64,000 nt of DNA from Kitasatospora kifunensis (GCF_014203855.1 NZ_JACHJV010000001.1:1-64000); one strand, 5' to 3'; counted from the first letter of the stretch, positions 20,361 to 29,791 are shown. Translations and numbers: made by a program. Notes: a model not told the origin generated them from the letters alone.

Positions 20361-21722
20361 TCAGCCGACCAGCACCGGCTCCTGGGGTGAGGTGCGGCCC
20401 GGCGACGTGGCGCCGAGCGCCATGCCCTTGGTCTCCTCCGCCCAGAGCACGCACACCAGCAGCCCCAGCGCGGTGACCCCGGCGGCGATCAGCATGGTCG
20501 GGCCGGTGCCCAGGCCGGTGAGCGCGAGGGGCAGCAGATACGTCCCGACCGCCGCACCGATCCGGCTCACCGAGGTGGCCAGCCCGACCGCGGTCGCGCG
20601 CACCTCGGTGGGGAACAGCTCGTTGGGGTAGGTCCAGTCCAGCACGTTCGGGCCGCCGCAGAGGAAGGCGTACGCGCACAGCGCGAGGAGCGCGACCGCG
20701 GCCGGGGCGGTGGGCCAGACGCCGAGCAGGGTGAGCGGGACGATCATCAGGGCGAACGACCAGATGATCGTCGGCCGGCGGCCCACGGTGTCGATCAGCC
20801 GCAGCGCCGGGTAGCAGCCGATCAGGAAGACCAGGCTGATCAGACCGGTGCCGAGGGTGTCCAGCAGGTTGCCGCCGGCCATGCCGAAGGAGCTGAGGAT
20901 CTGGGGACCGAAGGTCAGCATCGCGAACAGCGGGCCCACCTGGCAGAAGAAGAACAGCCCGCAGAAGAGGGTCCGGCGCCGGTAGCGCGCACCGAGCAGC
21001 TGCCGCAGCGGACTGGTCTTCGCCTCGGTCCTACGCGGCGGGAGCAGCTCCCGGCCGTCCACCCGCACACCCAGGTGCTTCTCCACCAAGGCCACCGCCT
21101 CGCCGACCCGTCCGTTGGCGGCCAGCCAGCGGGGGGACTCCGGGGAGCCGCGGCGGATCACCAGGAAGACGGCGCACAGCACCGTCGAACTGGCCAGCAT
21201 CCAGCGCCAGCTGCCGGGCCCGGCGAGTTCGAGGAAGAGGTAGCCGACCACGTACGCCAGCACGGCCCCGGCGTACCAGGCGACGATCTGCTTGCCCAGC
21301 AGGCGGCCCCGGTGGCGGGTGGGCAGCCACTCGGCGAGCAGGGAGGTGGCGATCGGGTAGTCCGCGGCGACGGCCATGCCGAGGACGAACCGCAGCAGCA
21401 CCAGCGGCCACACGCCGTCCACCCAGAACGAGAGCACCGAGCAGACGCACATCACGATCAGGTCGGCCGTGTACATCACCTCGCGGCCGATCCGGTCCGT
21501 CAGTACGCCGAAGAGCGCGCCGCCCACGAACATGCCGACCAGCGCGGATGCCCCGATCAGGCTCACCTCCGCGGTACTCAGGCCGAGATCGGGACGCATA
21601 CCGATCAGTGCCACGCCGACGATGCTGAGGATGTAGCCGTCGAGCAGCGGCCCTCCGGAGCAGGCGAGCGCCAGCCTGCGGTGGAAGGCCGTATACGGCG
21701 CGTTGTCGATGGTGCTGGACAT
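20361..21722 (-). CDS. MFS transporter, sugar/acid symporter type
   Basis: The 453-aa protein has 12 predicted membrane segments. LLDGYILSIVGVAL in the first helix and GVLTDRIGREVMYT (motif A) are typical of the metabolite:proton symporter and sugar porter families of MFS. RGRLLGKQ and the central loop with SPESPRWL fit the sugar-porter group. The start ATG 21722 has GGAGGATCC upstream. It lies divergent from the enolase-SDR-lactonase operon, so it probably imports the substrate of that pathway. A second MFS gene follows that operon. Confidence 0.87.
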   Translation of the reverse strand: MSSTIDNAPYTAFHRRLALACSGGPLLDGYILSIVGVALIGMRPDLGLSTAEVSLIGASALVGMFVGGALFGVLTDRIGREVMYTADLIVMCVCSVLSFWVDGVWPLVLLRFVLGMAVAADYPIATSLLAEWLPTRHRGRLLGKQIVAWYAGAVLAYVVGYLFLELAGPGSWRWMLASSTVLCAVFLVIRRGSPESPRWLAANGRVGEAVALVEKHLGVRVDGRELLPPRRTEAKTSPLRQLLGARYRRRTLFCGLFFFCQVGPLFAMLTFGPQILSSFGMAGGNLLDTLGTGLISLVFLIGCYPALRLIDTVGRRPTIIWSFALMIVPLTLLGVWPTAPAAVALLALCAYAFLCGGPNVLDWTYPNELFPTEVRATAVGLATSVSRIGAAVGTYLLPLALTGLGTGPTMLIAAGVTALGLLVCVLWAEETKGMALGATSPGRTSPQEPVLVG

Positions 21723-22145
21723 GGGTCGGATCCTCCGAGCGCCGGCCCGAAGCGGGCGGTGGCGCGGGTTGTCGAGGTCGGATGGACGTGACGATGCGCG
21801 GGCGCGCCGCCACGGTCACCTGGCGAACCGGGTGACCGTCCACGATTTCCGCATCACGCACCGCGACAACCAGGGCCAAGGTCCCGAGCTCGGGGGACCA
21901 AGGTCCCTTGCCGGGGAGCCGTTCGGCCTGGCCGGCGTACGGTCCGCTGACCGGTCGGCCCTGCGGCGCCCGGGGCGGACGGGGCCGGGCGGGCCCGGGC
22001 GGCGGGCGGGGGCGGGGCGCCGGACGCCGGTATGGGAAGGCTCACAACGGGCTCACCGAGCCCTCGGAAAACGGCCCTGCTTGCGGAGTCGATCACATTC
22101 CCATTAGTTTCTTTCTGAAATTAACCATGGCGGCTGGTGGGCGGA
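21723..22145. other. 423-bp divergent intergenic region
   Basis: No gene is supported. It holds an inverted repeat (ACGGTCACC at 21812-21820 with GGTGACCGT at 21831-21839) near the MFS gene, two CCAAGGTCCC copies near 21880-21905, a GC-only stretch around 21965-22025, and the TTTC-GAAA operator before the enolase-family gene. Confidence 0.6.
22104..22124. promoter_or_regulatory. operator copy 1 (TTTC-N5-GAAA) before catabolic operon
   Basis: TTAGTTTC-N5-GAAATTAA is an inverted repeat whose right half is identical to that of the site at 25033-25053. Both lie upstream of genes of the same sugar-acid locus. Its AT content stands out sharply here. Confidence 0.65.
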
Positions 22146-23255
22146 ATGGCACGAGAAGCGACTCGGCGGGCGGCGCTCTACGGCTGCGCGGTGAGTGAGC
22201 GGACACGGTGGCTGGTGCTGGCGCTGACCGACAAGGACGGCGTGACCGGGTACGGGGAGTGCTCGGACGCCGGTCCGGTAGCCACGGTCGTCGAGCGGCT
22301 GCGGGCCTGGGCAGCAGGGGCGCCGGCGCCGGGCGACTTCACCGGGCGCACCGTCGGCGGCGCTCTCGCGCAGGCGCTGGCCGACCAGGCCGCTCGCCGG
22401 GCCGCTCGGCCGCTGTGGTCCTGGTACGGCGGTGCCGACCGGCGCCCGGTGCCGGTCTACGCGAACATCAACCGGGTTCCGGGCGGCCGTACGCCCGCCG
22501 AGGTGGCGCGCGCCGCCGAGGACGCGGCGGCCGCCGGGCACCACACGGTCAAGCTCGCCCCGTTCGACGTCCCCGGCACCGGGGAGGAGCTGGGTCGGCT
22601 CGGGCTGCGGCGGGTGCGGGCGGCGCGGGCCGCGATCGGCCCGGGGCCGCAACTGCTGGTCGACTGCCACGAGCGGCTTCCGCTGCGGCAACTGAGCGAG
22701 CTCCTGGAGGAGTTGGCCGACGCCGGGGTGGGCTGGCTGGAGGACGGGGTCGGCATCGAACGGCCGGCGGAGCTGCGGCTGCTGCGCGCCCGCACCCACC
22801 TGCCGCTGGCCGGCGGCGAGTTCGCCCACGACCCGGCACAACTGGAGCCGGTGGACGGCCTGTTGGACGTGCTCCTGCCGGACGTCAAGCACGCCGGCGG
22901 TCCGGAGGCGGTGCGCGCGCTGGCCCGGGCCGCCGGCACCGCCCGCGTCTCGCTGCACAATCCGAGCGGACCGGTCGCGGCCCTGCACAGCGCGCATCTC
23001 ACCGTGGCGCTGGACGGCGACCTGCTGGAGTGCGCGGTCGGTGAGGTGCCGTGGCGGGCCGAACTGGTCGGTGGCGGCGAGCGGATCGAGCGGGGCGAGT
23101 TCCTGCTGCCGACCGGGCCCGGACTCGGCGCCGACTTCGACGCGACGCACCCGAGGAGCACGCTGCTCTGGTCCGCCACCACCAGCACCAGCACCACAAC
23201 CGCCGCCTCAGCCAGCCCAGTTGCCCGTACCCCCGAACCGGAGAACGCCCGATGA
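22146..23255 (+). CDS. enolase-superfamily (mandelate racemase-like) dehydratase/isomerase
   Basis: The 369-aa protein has the two-domain enolase fold: an N-terminal capping domain and a (beta/alpha)7-beta barrel. Barrel motifs include HTVKLAPFDV (Lys at the end of strand 2), LLVDCHER (Asp metal ligand), WLEDGVGIERP (Glu ligand), LAGGEFAHD (third carboxylate) and SLHNPSGPVA (His/Asn loop). This pattern resembles sugar-acid dehydratases of the mandelate racemase subgroup. ATG 22146 is preferred over GTG 22137. The stop overlaps the SDR start (ATGA), so the genes are coupled. With an SDR and an SMP-30 lactonase it fits a non-phosphorylating oxidation route for a sugar (dehydrogenase, lactonase, dehydratase). 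Exact sugar unknown. Confidence 0.85.
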   Translation: MAREATRRAALYGCAVSERTRWLVLALTDKDGVTGYGECSDAGPVATVVERLRAWAAGAPAPGDFTGRTVGGALAQALADQAARRAARPLWSWYGGADRRPVPVYANINRVPGGRTPAEVARAAEDAAAAGHHTVKLAPFDVPGTGEELGRLGLRRVRAARAAIGPGPQLLVDCHERLPLRQLSELLEELADAGVGWLEDGVGIERPAELRLLRARTHLPLAGGEFAHDPAQLEPVDGLLDVLLPDVKHAGGPEAVRALARAAGTARVSLHNPSGPVAALHSAHLTVALDGDLLECAVGEVPWRAELVGGGERIERGEFLLPTGPGLGADFDATHPRSTLLWSATTSTSTTTAASASPVARTPEPENAR

Positions 23256-24018
23256 CCACCAGTGGGCCCGCACCCGCGGGCCGGATCGCCATCGTGACCG
23301 GCGCCGCCGGCGGCATCGGCCGCGCCGTGGCCACCGCCCTGGCCGAACGCGGCCTGGCCGTCCTGGCCGTGGACCTCGACCCCCAAGTCCACTCCCTGAC
23401 CACGGCGGCGCCAGCCCCGACCGCCGCCGTGGTCGCGGACCTCGCCGACCCCGCGGCCCCGCGCCGGGTGCTCGCCGCGGCCCGCGAGCTGCCGGGACGC
23501 CCGCACACCCTGGTCAACTGCGCCTTCGCCGAGCAGCGCGGACCGCTGCGCGAGGTCACCGACGAGGGCTGGCCCGCACCTTCGAGGTGAGCCTGCACGC
23601 GGCCGTCCGCCTCTCGCGCGCCTTCGCCGACGCGCTGATCGCCGCCGACACACCCGGCGCGGTGGTCAACATCGCCTCCGTGCACGCAGGCCTGGCCGCG
23701 CCGGGCATGGGCCCGTACGCCGCGGCCAAGGCCGGCCTGCTGGCCTTCACCCGCACCGCGGCCGTCGAGTGGGGCGGCCACGGCATCCGGGTCAACGCGG
23801 TCTCACCGGGCTTCATCGCGGTCGAGCGCAACCGTCACCTCTGGCAGGACGAGGCCCAGTTGGCGCGTCGGCTGAGCCAGTACCCGCTGGCCAGGGCCGG
23901 CCGGCCGGCGGAGGTGGCCGAGGCGGTCGCCTTCCTCGCCGGGGACGGCGCCTCCTACGTGACCGGCGCGGTACTGCCGGTGGACGGCGGCATCACCGCC
24001 CGGCTGCCGGAGCTGTGA
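23252..24018 (+). pseudogene. SDR sugar dehydrogenase with a 1-nt frameshift
   Basis: The start ATG 23252 overlaps the enolase-family stop. Frame one carries TGAAGGIGRAV (NAD(P)-binding) up to TDEGW and then stops at 23590. The adjacent frame continues without loss from ARTFEVSLHAAVRLS through the catalytic Ser (NIASVHAG) and YAAAK to VDGGITARL at 24018. Restoring one G in GGCTGGCCCGC at about 23570-23573 gives a continuous 255-aa protein, the normal SDR length. This is either a sequencing error in a G/C run or a recent inactivating mutation. If real, the pathway lacks its first dehydrogenase unless frameshifting restores it. Confidence 0.85.
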
Positions 24019-24023
24019 GCGCC

Positions 24024-24932
24024 ATGAACCGATCCCCCGTCGTCCACCGAGCCGTCCCCGTCGTCCACGCCCGCGCCGAGGTCGGCGAGTCGCCGCTCTG
24101 GGACCCCCGAGCGGACGTGCTCTGGTGGACCGACATCCCCCGCGGACGACTGCACCGCTTCGATCCGGCGACCGGCACCGACACCGTGCCCTACCCGGAC
24201 CTGCCGGGACCGCTCAGCGCGGTCGCGCTGCGCACCGGCGGCGGACTACTGGCCGCCCACGGCCACCAGGTGCTGGGCCTGGGCCCTGTCGGACAGGGCC
24301 TGGCCGACGGCCGGGAGCCGGACCCGGTGGCGCGGGTGCCGCTGCCCTCCCCCGACCACCGGCTCAACGACGGCCGTGTCGACCCGCTCGGCCGGTTCTG
24401 GGTGGGCACCATGTCCACCACCGGAGTGTCGGGCACCAGCGCCCTGTACCGGATCGACCCGGACGGGCGCAGCACCCCGCAGCTGACCGGGGTGAGCATC
24501 TCCAACGGCCTGGACTGGTCACCGGACGGCCGGCTGGCCTACTACGCCGACTCCCCGACCGGCGAGGTCGCCGTGCTCGACTGCGCCGACCCGGGGCGCC
24601 CACCGCGCCGGGTGGGCACGCTGACCCGGTTCACGCACTGTGTGCCGGACGGGCTCGCGGTCGACGCCGAGGGCTGCGTCTGGGTCGCGCTCTTCAACGG
24701 CTGGGCGGTGCACCGCTACCGGCCCGACGGCACGCTGGACGCGGTGGTGCCGCTGCCGGTGGCCAAGGTGACCAGCTGCGCCTTCGGCGGTGCGGGGCTC
24801 GACACGCTCTACATCACCACTGCCAGCCGCCTGCTGGACGCGGCGGAACTGGCCCAGCAGCCGCTGGCCGGCTCGCTCTTCGCCTGCCGACCCGGCGTCA
24901 CCGGCCTGCCGGGGCACGCCTTCGCGGGCTGA
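24024..24932 (+). CDS. SMP-30/gluconolactonase-family lactonase
   Basis: The 302-aa protein is a six-bladed beta-propeller of the SMP-30/regucalcin family. It shows GESPLWDPRADVLWWTDI (metal Glu), HRLNDGRVDPLGRFWVGTM (Asn and substrate loop), SNGLDWSPDG (Asn) and CVPDGLAVDAEGCVWVA (Asp). These provide the divalent-metal ligands for sugar-lactone hydrolysis. It begins 5 nt after the SDR stop, so it is in the same operon, and completes the lactone-to-acid step between the SDR and the enolase-family enzyme. Confidence 0.88.
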   Translation: MNRSPVVHRAVPVVHARAEVGESPLWDPRADVLWWTDIPRGRLHRFDPATGTDTVPYPDLPGPLSAVALRTGGGLLAAHGHQVLGLGPVGQGLADGREPDPVARVPLPSPDHRLNDGRVDPLGRFWVGTMSTTGVSGTSALYRIDPDGRSTPQLTGVSISNGLDWSPDGRLAYYADSPTGEVAVLDCADPGRPPRRVGTLTRFTHCVPDGLAVDAEGCVWVALFNGWAVHRYRPDGTLDAVVPLPVAKVTSCAFGGAGLDTLYITTASRLLDAAELAQQPLAGSLFACRPGVTGLPGHAFAG

Positions 24933-25032
24933 ACGCTGCCAGGCTCCTTGCGCGCGTATTGCGCCAGGTGAACGCCGCGTCGCGGTGGATGGCGAAACGG
25001 CGGTGGGCCTTGTCGGCCTGACCGCCGGTCAC

Positions 25033-25053
25033 TAAATTTCCTGAAGAAATTAA
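25033..25053. promoter_or_regulatory. operator copy 2 (TTTC-N5-GAAA) before second MFS gene
   Basis: AATTTC CTGAA GAAATT (25035-25051) is a perfect palindrome, and the right half GAAATTAA equals that of the first copy. It lies about 70 bp upstream of the MFS start at 25121. Confidence 0.7.
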
Positions 25054-25120
25054 GTGCGTGCCTGCCCTGGCCACGCACCGCCTCACCCCGCCCCGTGCCG
25101 TGCCGAGGAGCAGCAACACC

Positions 25121-26566
25121 ATGCCCACCCCCGTGACCACCTCCCGCGTCTCCGCGCGCACCGTGCGCAGACTCGCCCCGCCCCTGGTGGCCTTCGGCGA
25201 GTTCGTCGACGGCTACGACCTGCTGGTGATGAGCTGCGCCCTGGTCTTCCTCACCCCCGCCTTCGCGCTCACCGCGCTGGACAAGGGCGTGCTCGGCGCG
25301 GCCAGCTTCGTCGGCGCGGCCGTGGGCGCCCTGGTCTTCGGCGACCTGACGGACCGTTTCGGGCGCCGGGCGATCTTCGTGCTCAATCTGGTGCTCTTCG
25401 TGGTCTCCGCGCTGGCCTCCGCCTTCGTCAGCAACGTCCCCGAACTGGTCGTCGCCCGCCTGCTGGTCGGCATCGGCGTCGGCATGGACATCCCCACCAG
25501 CTCCTCGTTCCTGGCCGAAGTGGCCCCGCGCGGCCGCCGCGGCCGGATCTCCGGCAGCCTGCCCAACGCGATGTGGCTGCTCGGCGCGATCACCTCGGCC
25601 GGGGTCGCGATCGCCCTGCAGGGCCACGCCGACGGCTGGCGCTGGCTCTTCGGCCTGGCGGCCGTGCCGGCCCTGCTGGTGCTGGCCGCCCGGCAGTTGC
25701 TGCCCGAGTCCCCGCGCTGGCTGCAGTCCCAGGGCCGCGAGGCCGAGGCGCGGGCGCTCTACGCGGACCTCGGCCTGGAGCCCCCGGCGCACGTCGCCCC
25801 CGCCGGTGCCGACGGCGCCGCCCGCGGCTACCGCGCCCTGTTCGGCCGCCGCTACCGCACCCGCACCCTCGCCTTCGCCCTCTTCTTCGCCGCCAACGGC
25901 CTGGGCGGCGGCGTCAGCACCATCGCGGGCCCGCTCTTCCTGGCGGCGGCCGGGCTGGACAAGAGCCAGACCATGCAGTTCACCCTCTACGGCTTCCTGG
26001 TGGGCCTGGCCGCCGTCCTGCTCGGCGCCCTGCTGATCGACCGGATCAACCGTCGCTGGTTCGGCGTGGCCACCGCGCTCGGCGCCCTCGTCTTCACCCA
26101 ACTCCTCGCCTGGGGCGGCAAGGAGAACCACACCCTGGTCTTCACCTGCTGGCTCGCCTTCACTTTCTTCACCTGGATCGGCCCCGGCACGCTGGCCTGG
26201 GTCTGGTCGGCGGAGCTCTTCCCGACCGCGCTGCGCGGCGTCGGTGTCGGCTTCACCCAGGCCGCGGGCCGGCTCGCCATCGCCGTCACCGCAGGCTTCG
26301 GCCCGACCGTGATCAGCGCTTGGAGCCTGCACGCGGTGGCCCTGTTCTCCGCCGCCTACCTGGTCTGCGCCCTGGTCCTGCTGGCCTTCCCGTTCTTCGC
26401 CACCACCGGCGCCGACCTGGAGGAGAGCGCCACCGAGGCGCCGGTGGCGGGGCAGTTGGGCGGTACGGCCGAGCTGGCCACCCCTCAGGTACTGACGGAT
26501 GTGGGTGCTGTATTGCCCTCAGTCTTCGGTCGCGATGTGCTCCCAGACGGAGGCAGCGGGAGCTGA
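25121..26566 (+). CDS. MFS transporter, sugar porter type
   Basis: The product is 481 aa with 12 membrane segments. EFVDGYDLLVMSCAL in helix 1, GDLTDRFGRRAIF (motif A), RGRRGRISG and LLPESPRWLQSQ in the central loop, and a final WSAELFPTALRGVGVGF segment are sugar-porter hallmarks. I chose ATG 25121 with GAGGAG 10 nt upstream; a GTG at 25058 would overlap the operator. It probably imports the sugar or sugar acid used by the upstream operon. The last 25-30 residues are unlike a transporter tail and abut mobile DNA, so the natural C-terminus may have been replaced by insertion sequence. Confidence 0.87.
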   Translation: MPTPVTTSRVSARTVRRLAPPLVAFGEFVDGYDLLVMSCALVFLTPAFALTALDKGVLGAASFVGAAVGALVFGDLTDRFGRRAIFVLNLVLFVVSALASAFVSNVPELVVARLLVGIGVGMDIPTSSSFLAEVAPRGRRGRISGSLPNAMWLLGAITSAGVAIALQGHADGWRWLFGLAAVPALLVLAARQLLPESPRWLQSQGREAEARALYADLGLEPPAHVAPAGADGAARGYRALFGRRYRTRTLAFALFFAANGLGGGVSTIAGPLFLAAAGLDKSQTMQFTLYGFLVGLAAVLLGALLIDRINRRWFGVATALGALVFTQLLAWGGKENHTLVFTCWLAFTFFTWIGPGTLAWVWSAELFPTALRGVGVGFTQAAGRLAIAVTAGFGPTVISAWSLHAVALFSAAYLVCALVLLAFPFFATTGADLEESATEAPVAGQLGGTAELATPQVLTDVGAVLPSVFGRDVLPDGGSGS

Positions 26567-26668
26567 CACCCTTGAGTGGGCTGACCAGTTTGGACAGCTG
26601 GACCTTAGGTGGGTGGTGCACCAGCGCTTGGTGACGAGACCACGTGGTCGTGCAGATATAGTGAGCAC

Positions 26669-27982
26669 GTGAGTGAGGAACTTGCCTGGGAGAGATGGCA
26701 GTTCGGGCACCGTGCCCGACTGGCGCTGACGCCCGCTCAGGTCTGGCTCATGGACGACCAGGCTCACGCCGCCCGAACGATGTGGAACTGCCTGCACGAC
26801 TGGTGGACGATGGTTCCAGCGGGGCGCCGTTCGCTGGCCGCCGCTGACGCGGCGATCCGCCAGGCCCGCAAAGAGATCGACTGGCTGGGCGTCCTTCCGG
26901 CACAGGCCGCTCAGGCCGTATTGAAGACGTACATTCAGGCGTGGAAGAACTGCTGGGAGGGCCGCGCGGGCGCACCGAATTTCAAGGCCCGCTTCCGGTC
27001 GGTCATGTCCGTGGACGTGCCGCAGGGCCGGGATCTGAACGTCACCCGCGTGCACCGCCGTTGGGGCATGGTCAATATTCCCAAGATCGGCCGCGTCCGG
27101 TTCCGCTGGACCAAGGATCTGCCCGTCGGCAAGCGCGCGAACGCGGACAACAGGATCACCGGGGCACGCCTACTCAAAGACCCGTTGGGGTGGCATATCG
27201 CCTTCCGGGTCCAGACGCGGGAGCCGAAGCCCGTAGCGCACACCGGCCCCGAGGTCGGCATCGACGCCGGGATCACCGTGCCCCTCGCTCTGTCCGACGG
27301 CAACCACCAGACCCACGACGCGTGGAAGTCCACCAAGGACAAACCGAACACCTGGCTGACCGAGAAGGAGCAAGCCAAGCTGCTCTGCCTGGAGCGGCGC
27401 GCCGCCCAGCGCAAGCAGCACCGCAGGCCCGGCGAACGCACCTCGCACCGCCTTAACGCCACCTATGACCAGATCGCCAGGTTGCACGCGAGAGCCAAGC
27501 GCCGCCACCTCGACTGGCAGCACCAGACCACCACCGGCATCGCCCAGCAGTACGGCACGGTCGTGGTGGAGCAGTTGCAGATCACGACCATGGTCAAGTC
27601 CGCCAGGGGAGCCGTGGACGCGCCAGGCAGAAACGTCGCCCAGAAGTCCGGCCTCAACCGGTCCATCAGCCAGGAGGCATGGGGCCGCACCGTCGGCATG
27701 CTGACGTACAAGCTCGCCCAGCGCGGCGGCACCCTGCACAAGGTTCCCGCCCCGGGAACCTCCCAGCGCTGCTCGGCGTGCGGACTCACCACGCCCGGCA
27801 GCCGCGAGAGCCAGGCCCTGTTCGTGTGCAAGAAAACCGGCTGCGGCTGGTCCGGCAACGCCGACCACAACGCCGCCCGGAACATCCTGCACCTGTACCG
27901 GATGGGCCACGCGCTCATCCCGGCTGCCGGAAGGGCAGTCGTCAGGCGCGCCAAACGCGTCAAGCCCACTGCCGCAAGGTAA
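26669..27982 (+). CDS. tnpB: TnpB RNA-guided nuclease (OrfB)
   Basis: The 437-aa protein has the TnpB layout: an N-terminal helical/beta region, then a RuvC nuclease split by a zinc finger. The catalytic residues are intact: Asp199 in VGIDAGITVPL, Glu301 in VVVEQLQI and Asp399 in NADHNAARNI. The zinc site is CSACG with CKKTGCGW. The start is GTG 26669 because the conserved region begins at once. TnpB cuts DNA guided by an RNA transcribed across the element's right end. Here that end is interrupted by another IS, so the nuclease may lack its normal guide RNA. Confidence 0.92.
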   Translation: MSEELAWERWQFGHRARLALTPAQVWLMDDQAHAARTMWNCLHDWWTMVPAGRRSLAAADAAIRQARKEIDWLGVLPAQAAQAVLKTYIQAWKNCWEGRAGAPNFKARFRSVMSVDVPQGRDLNVTRVHRRWGMVNIPKIGRVRFRWTKDLPVGKRANADNRITGARLLKDPLGWHIAFRVQTREPKPVAHTGPEVGIDAGITVPLALSDGNHQTHDAWKSTKDKPNTWLTEKEQAKLLCLERRAAQRKQHRRPGERTSHRLNATYDQIARLHARAKRRHLDWQHQTTTGIAQQYGTVVVEQLQITTMVKSARGAVDAPGRNVAQKSGLNRSISQEAWGRTVGMLTYKLAQRGGTLHKVPAPGTSQRCSACGLTTPGSRESQALFVCKKTGCGWSGNADHNAARNILHLYRMGHALIPAAGRAVVRRAKRVKPTAAR

Positions 27983-28000
27983 GTAGGAATCTCCCAGCTA

Positions 28001-28029
28001 CAGGACTCCGTTGGGAAATCCGCAAAGCG
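28001..28029. repeat. left terminal inverted repeat of the IS1182-type element
   Basis: Begins CAGGACTCCGTTGGG and is the exact reverse complement of 29763-29791 over 29 bp. Confidence 0.93.
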
Positions 28030-28088
28030 ACTGCCTGACTATGGTCGGGCTGCCATGATCGTCCTGTCGGCCGGGCGGGAGGGGCGGG

Positions 28089-29744
28089 ATGTCGCTGGAG
28101 TCGCGGGATGACCATGGGGTGCCGGAGCTGACCGCGCGCGTGGTGCGGGCGTCGTTCCCCAAGGGCACGCTGGCGGTGCGTATCCGGGAGGCGATCGGCC
28201 CACTGTTCGTGGACGAGGCCTTCGCGGAGGCGTTTCCTGCTCGGGGTCGCCCCGCAATCTCGCCCGGGGCGTTGGCGCTGGTGTCGGTGTTGCAGTACGC
28301 CGAAGGGCTCAGTGACCGTCAGGCCGCCGACCAGGTGCGGGCACGGATGGACTGGAGGTTTCTGCTGGGCCTGGAGCTGGACGACCCCGGGTTCGACTTC
28401 TCGGTGCTGGGCGACTTCCGCACCCGCCTGATCGAGCACGGCATGGAGGAGAGGATCCTGACGCTGGTCCTGGCCAGATGCTCCGCACTGGGGCTTCTGC
28501 GCTCGGGCGGTCGGCAGCGCACCGACTCCACCCATGTCCTTGCCGCAGTACGGACGTTGAACCGTATGGAGTTCGTCGGCGAGAGTCTGCGCGCGGCCTT
28601 GGAAGCCCTGGCGGCAGCGGCACCGCAGTGGCTGGCAGCCCTGGTCGACGGCGGATGGGTCGAGCGCTACGGCGCGCGGATCGACTCCTACCGCTTCCCC
28701 AAGGGGGACAACGTCCGCCAGGAGTGGGCCGGACAGGTCGGCCGGGACGGCTTCACCGTCCTGGAGGCTATCGACGCGCCCCACGCACCGCAGTGGCTGC
28801 GGGAGGTCCCGGCGGTGCAGGTCCTTCGCCGGGCCTGGGCCGAGCAGTACCACCGCGACGACGAGGGGGTGCGCTGGCGGGAGGGCAAGGACCTCCCGCC
28901 AGGCAGAGACCGCCTGGCCTCGCCCTATGACACCGACGCCCGCTACAGCACCAAGCGCGGCATGGGCTGGTGCGGCTACAAGACCCACCTGAGCGAGACC
29001 TGCGAGCCCGACGCCCCACACCTGATCACCCACGTCGCGACCACCGACGCCACGGTCGCCGACACCGAGACGACCGATCGGATCCATCAGGGCCTGGCCG
29101 CAAGGGAGTTGCTGCCCGGCGAACACGATGTGGACGCCGGCTACGTCACCGCCGCCCATATTCTCACCGCCCGCGACGAGCACGGCATCGAGCTCCTTGG
29201 CCCGGTCGGACCCGACACCCACCACGACAACCACCCCGGCGAGCACTTCAACCAGAGCACCTTCTCGATCGACTGGCAGGCCAGGACGGTCACCTGCCCC
29301 CAGGGGAAGATCAGTGCCAGCTGGTCCAACCAGCGCAAGAGCAGCGGCACGCCACTGGCGCGGGTGCACTTCACGGCCCAGGACTGCGTGAGCTGCCCCG
29401 TGCGCGAGAAGTGCACCACGGCGACCAACGGCAAATGGGGCCGCAGCCTGACCCTGCTGCCCCGGGACCAGCAGGAGGTGCTGGAGGCCCGGCGCCGCGA
29501 GCAGTTGACCGACGAGTGGAAGCAGCGCTACGACACCCGGGCCGGGGTCGAAGGCACAATCTCCCAGGCAGTGCGGCGCACCCGCATCCGCCGGACCCGC
29601 TACACCGGCCTGGCCAGGACCAGCCTCGGCCACGTCCTCGCCGCCACCGCGATCAACATCATCAGACTCGATGCCTGGCTCACCGAAACCCCGCTCGGCA
29701 AGACCCGAACCTCCCACCTGGCCCGCCTCGAACTCGCTGCTTGA
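28089..29744 (+). CDS. IS1182-family DDE transposase
   Basis: The 551-aa transposase appears intact. The N-terminal part has the family start (VVRASFPKGTLAVRIREAIG) and LSDRQAADQVRARMDWRFLLGLEL. The first catalytic Asp is in RTDSTHVLAAVR, the second in VDAGYVTAAHI, and the Glu in RAGVEGTISQAVRR. CVSCPVREKC is the Cys cluster of this family. The length is normal and no internal frameshift is seen, so it may still be active. Confidence 0.93.
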   Translation: MSLESRDDHGVPELTARVVRASFPKGTLAVRIREAIGPLFVDEAFAEAFPARGRPAISPGALALVSVLQYAEGLSDRQAADQVRARMDWRFLLGLELDDPGFDFSVLGDFRTRLIEHGMEERILTLVLARCSALGLLRSGGRQRTDSTHVLAAVRTLNRMEFVGESLRAALEALAAAAPQWLAALVDGGWVERYGARIDSYRFPKGDNVRQEWAGQVGRDGFTVLEAIDAPHAPQWLREVPAVQVLRRAWAEQYHRDDEGVRWREGKDLPPGRDRLASPYDTDARYSTKRGMGWCGYKTHLSETCEPDAPHLITHVATTDATVADTETTDRIHQGLAARELLPGEHDVDAGYVTAAHILTARDEHGIELLGPVGPDTHHDNHPGEHFNQSTFSIDWQARTVTCPQGKISASWSNQRKSSGTPLARVHFTAQDCVSCPVREKCTTATNGKWGRSLTLLPRDQQEVLEARRREQLTDEWKQRYDTRAGVEGTISQAVRRTRIRRTRYTGLARTSLGHVLAATAINIIRLDAWLTETPLGKTRTSHLARLELAA

Positions 29745-29762
29745 ATCCTGGCCCTGACCCAC

Positions 29763-29791
29763 CGCTTTGCGGATTTCCCAACGGAGTCCTG
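29763..29791. repeat. right terminal inverted repeat of the IS1182-type element
   Basis: Ends AACGGAGTCCTG and exactly mirrors 28001-28029. Confidence 0.93.

Larger units (their letters stand above)
28001..29791. mobile_element. IS1182-family insertion sequence, 1791 bp
   Basis: It is bounded by perfect 29-bp inverted repeats (28001-28029 and 29763-29791), with one transposase gene filling the interior. No direct target duplication is visible: the flanks are AGCTA on the left and AAGCC on the right. The flanks themselves form an imperfect hairpin, so the element sits in the loop of a palindrome. Confidence 0.92.

Noticed and set aside
26519-27055. Minus-strand frame opposite tnpB start
   Set aside because: Shadow of tnpB, with no motif; only its last part covers the unresolved left end of the element.
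28001-29791. Direct target duplication of the IS1182-type element
   Set aside because: Flanking bases AGCTA and AAGCC do not match as direct repeats at any reasonable boundary.
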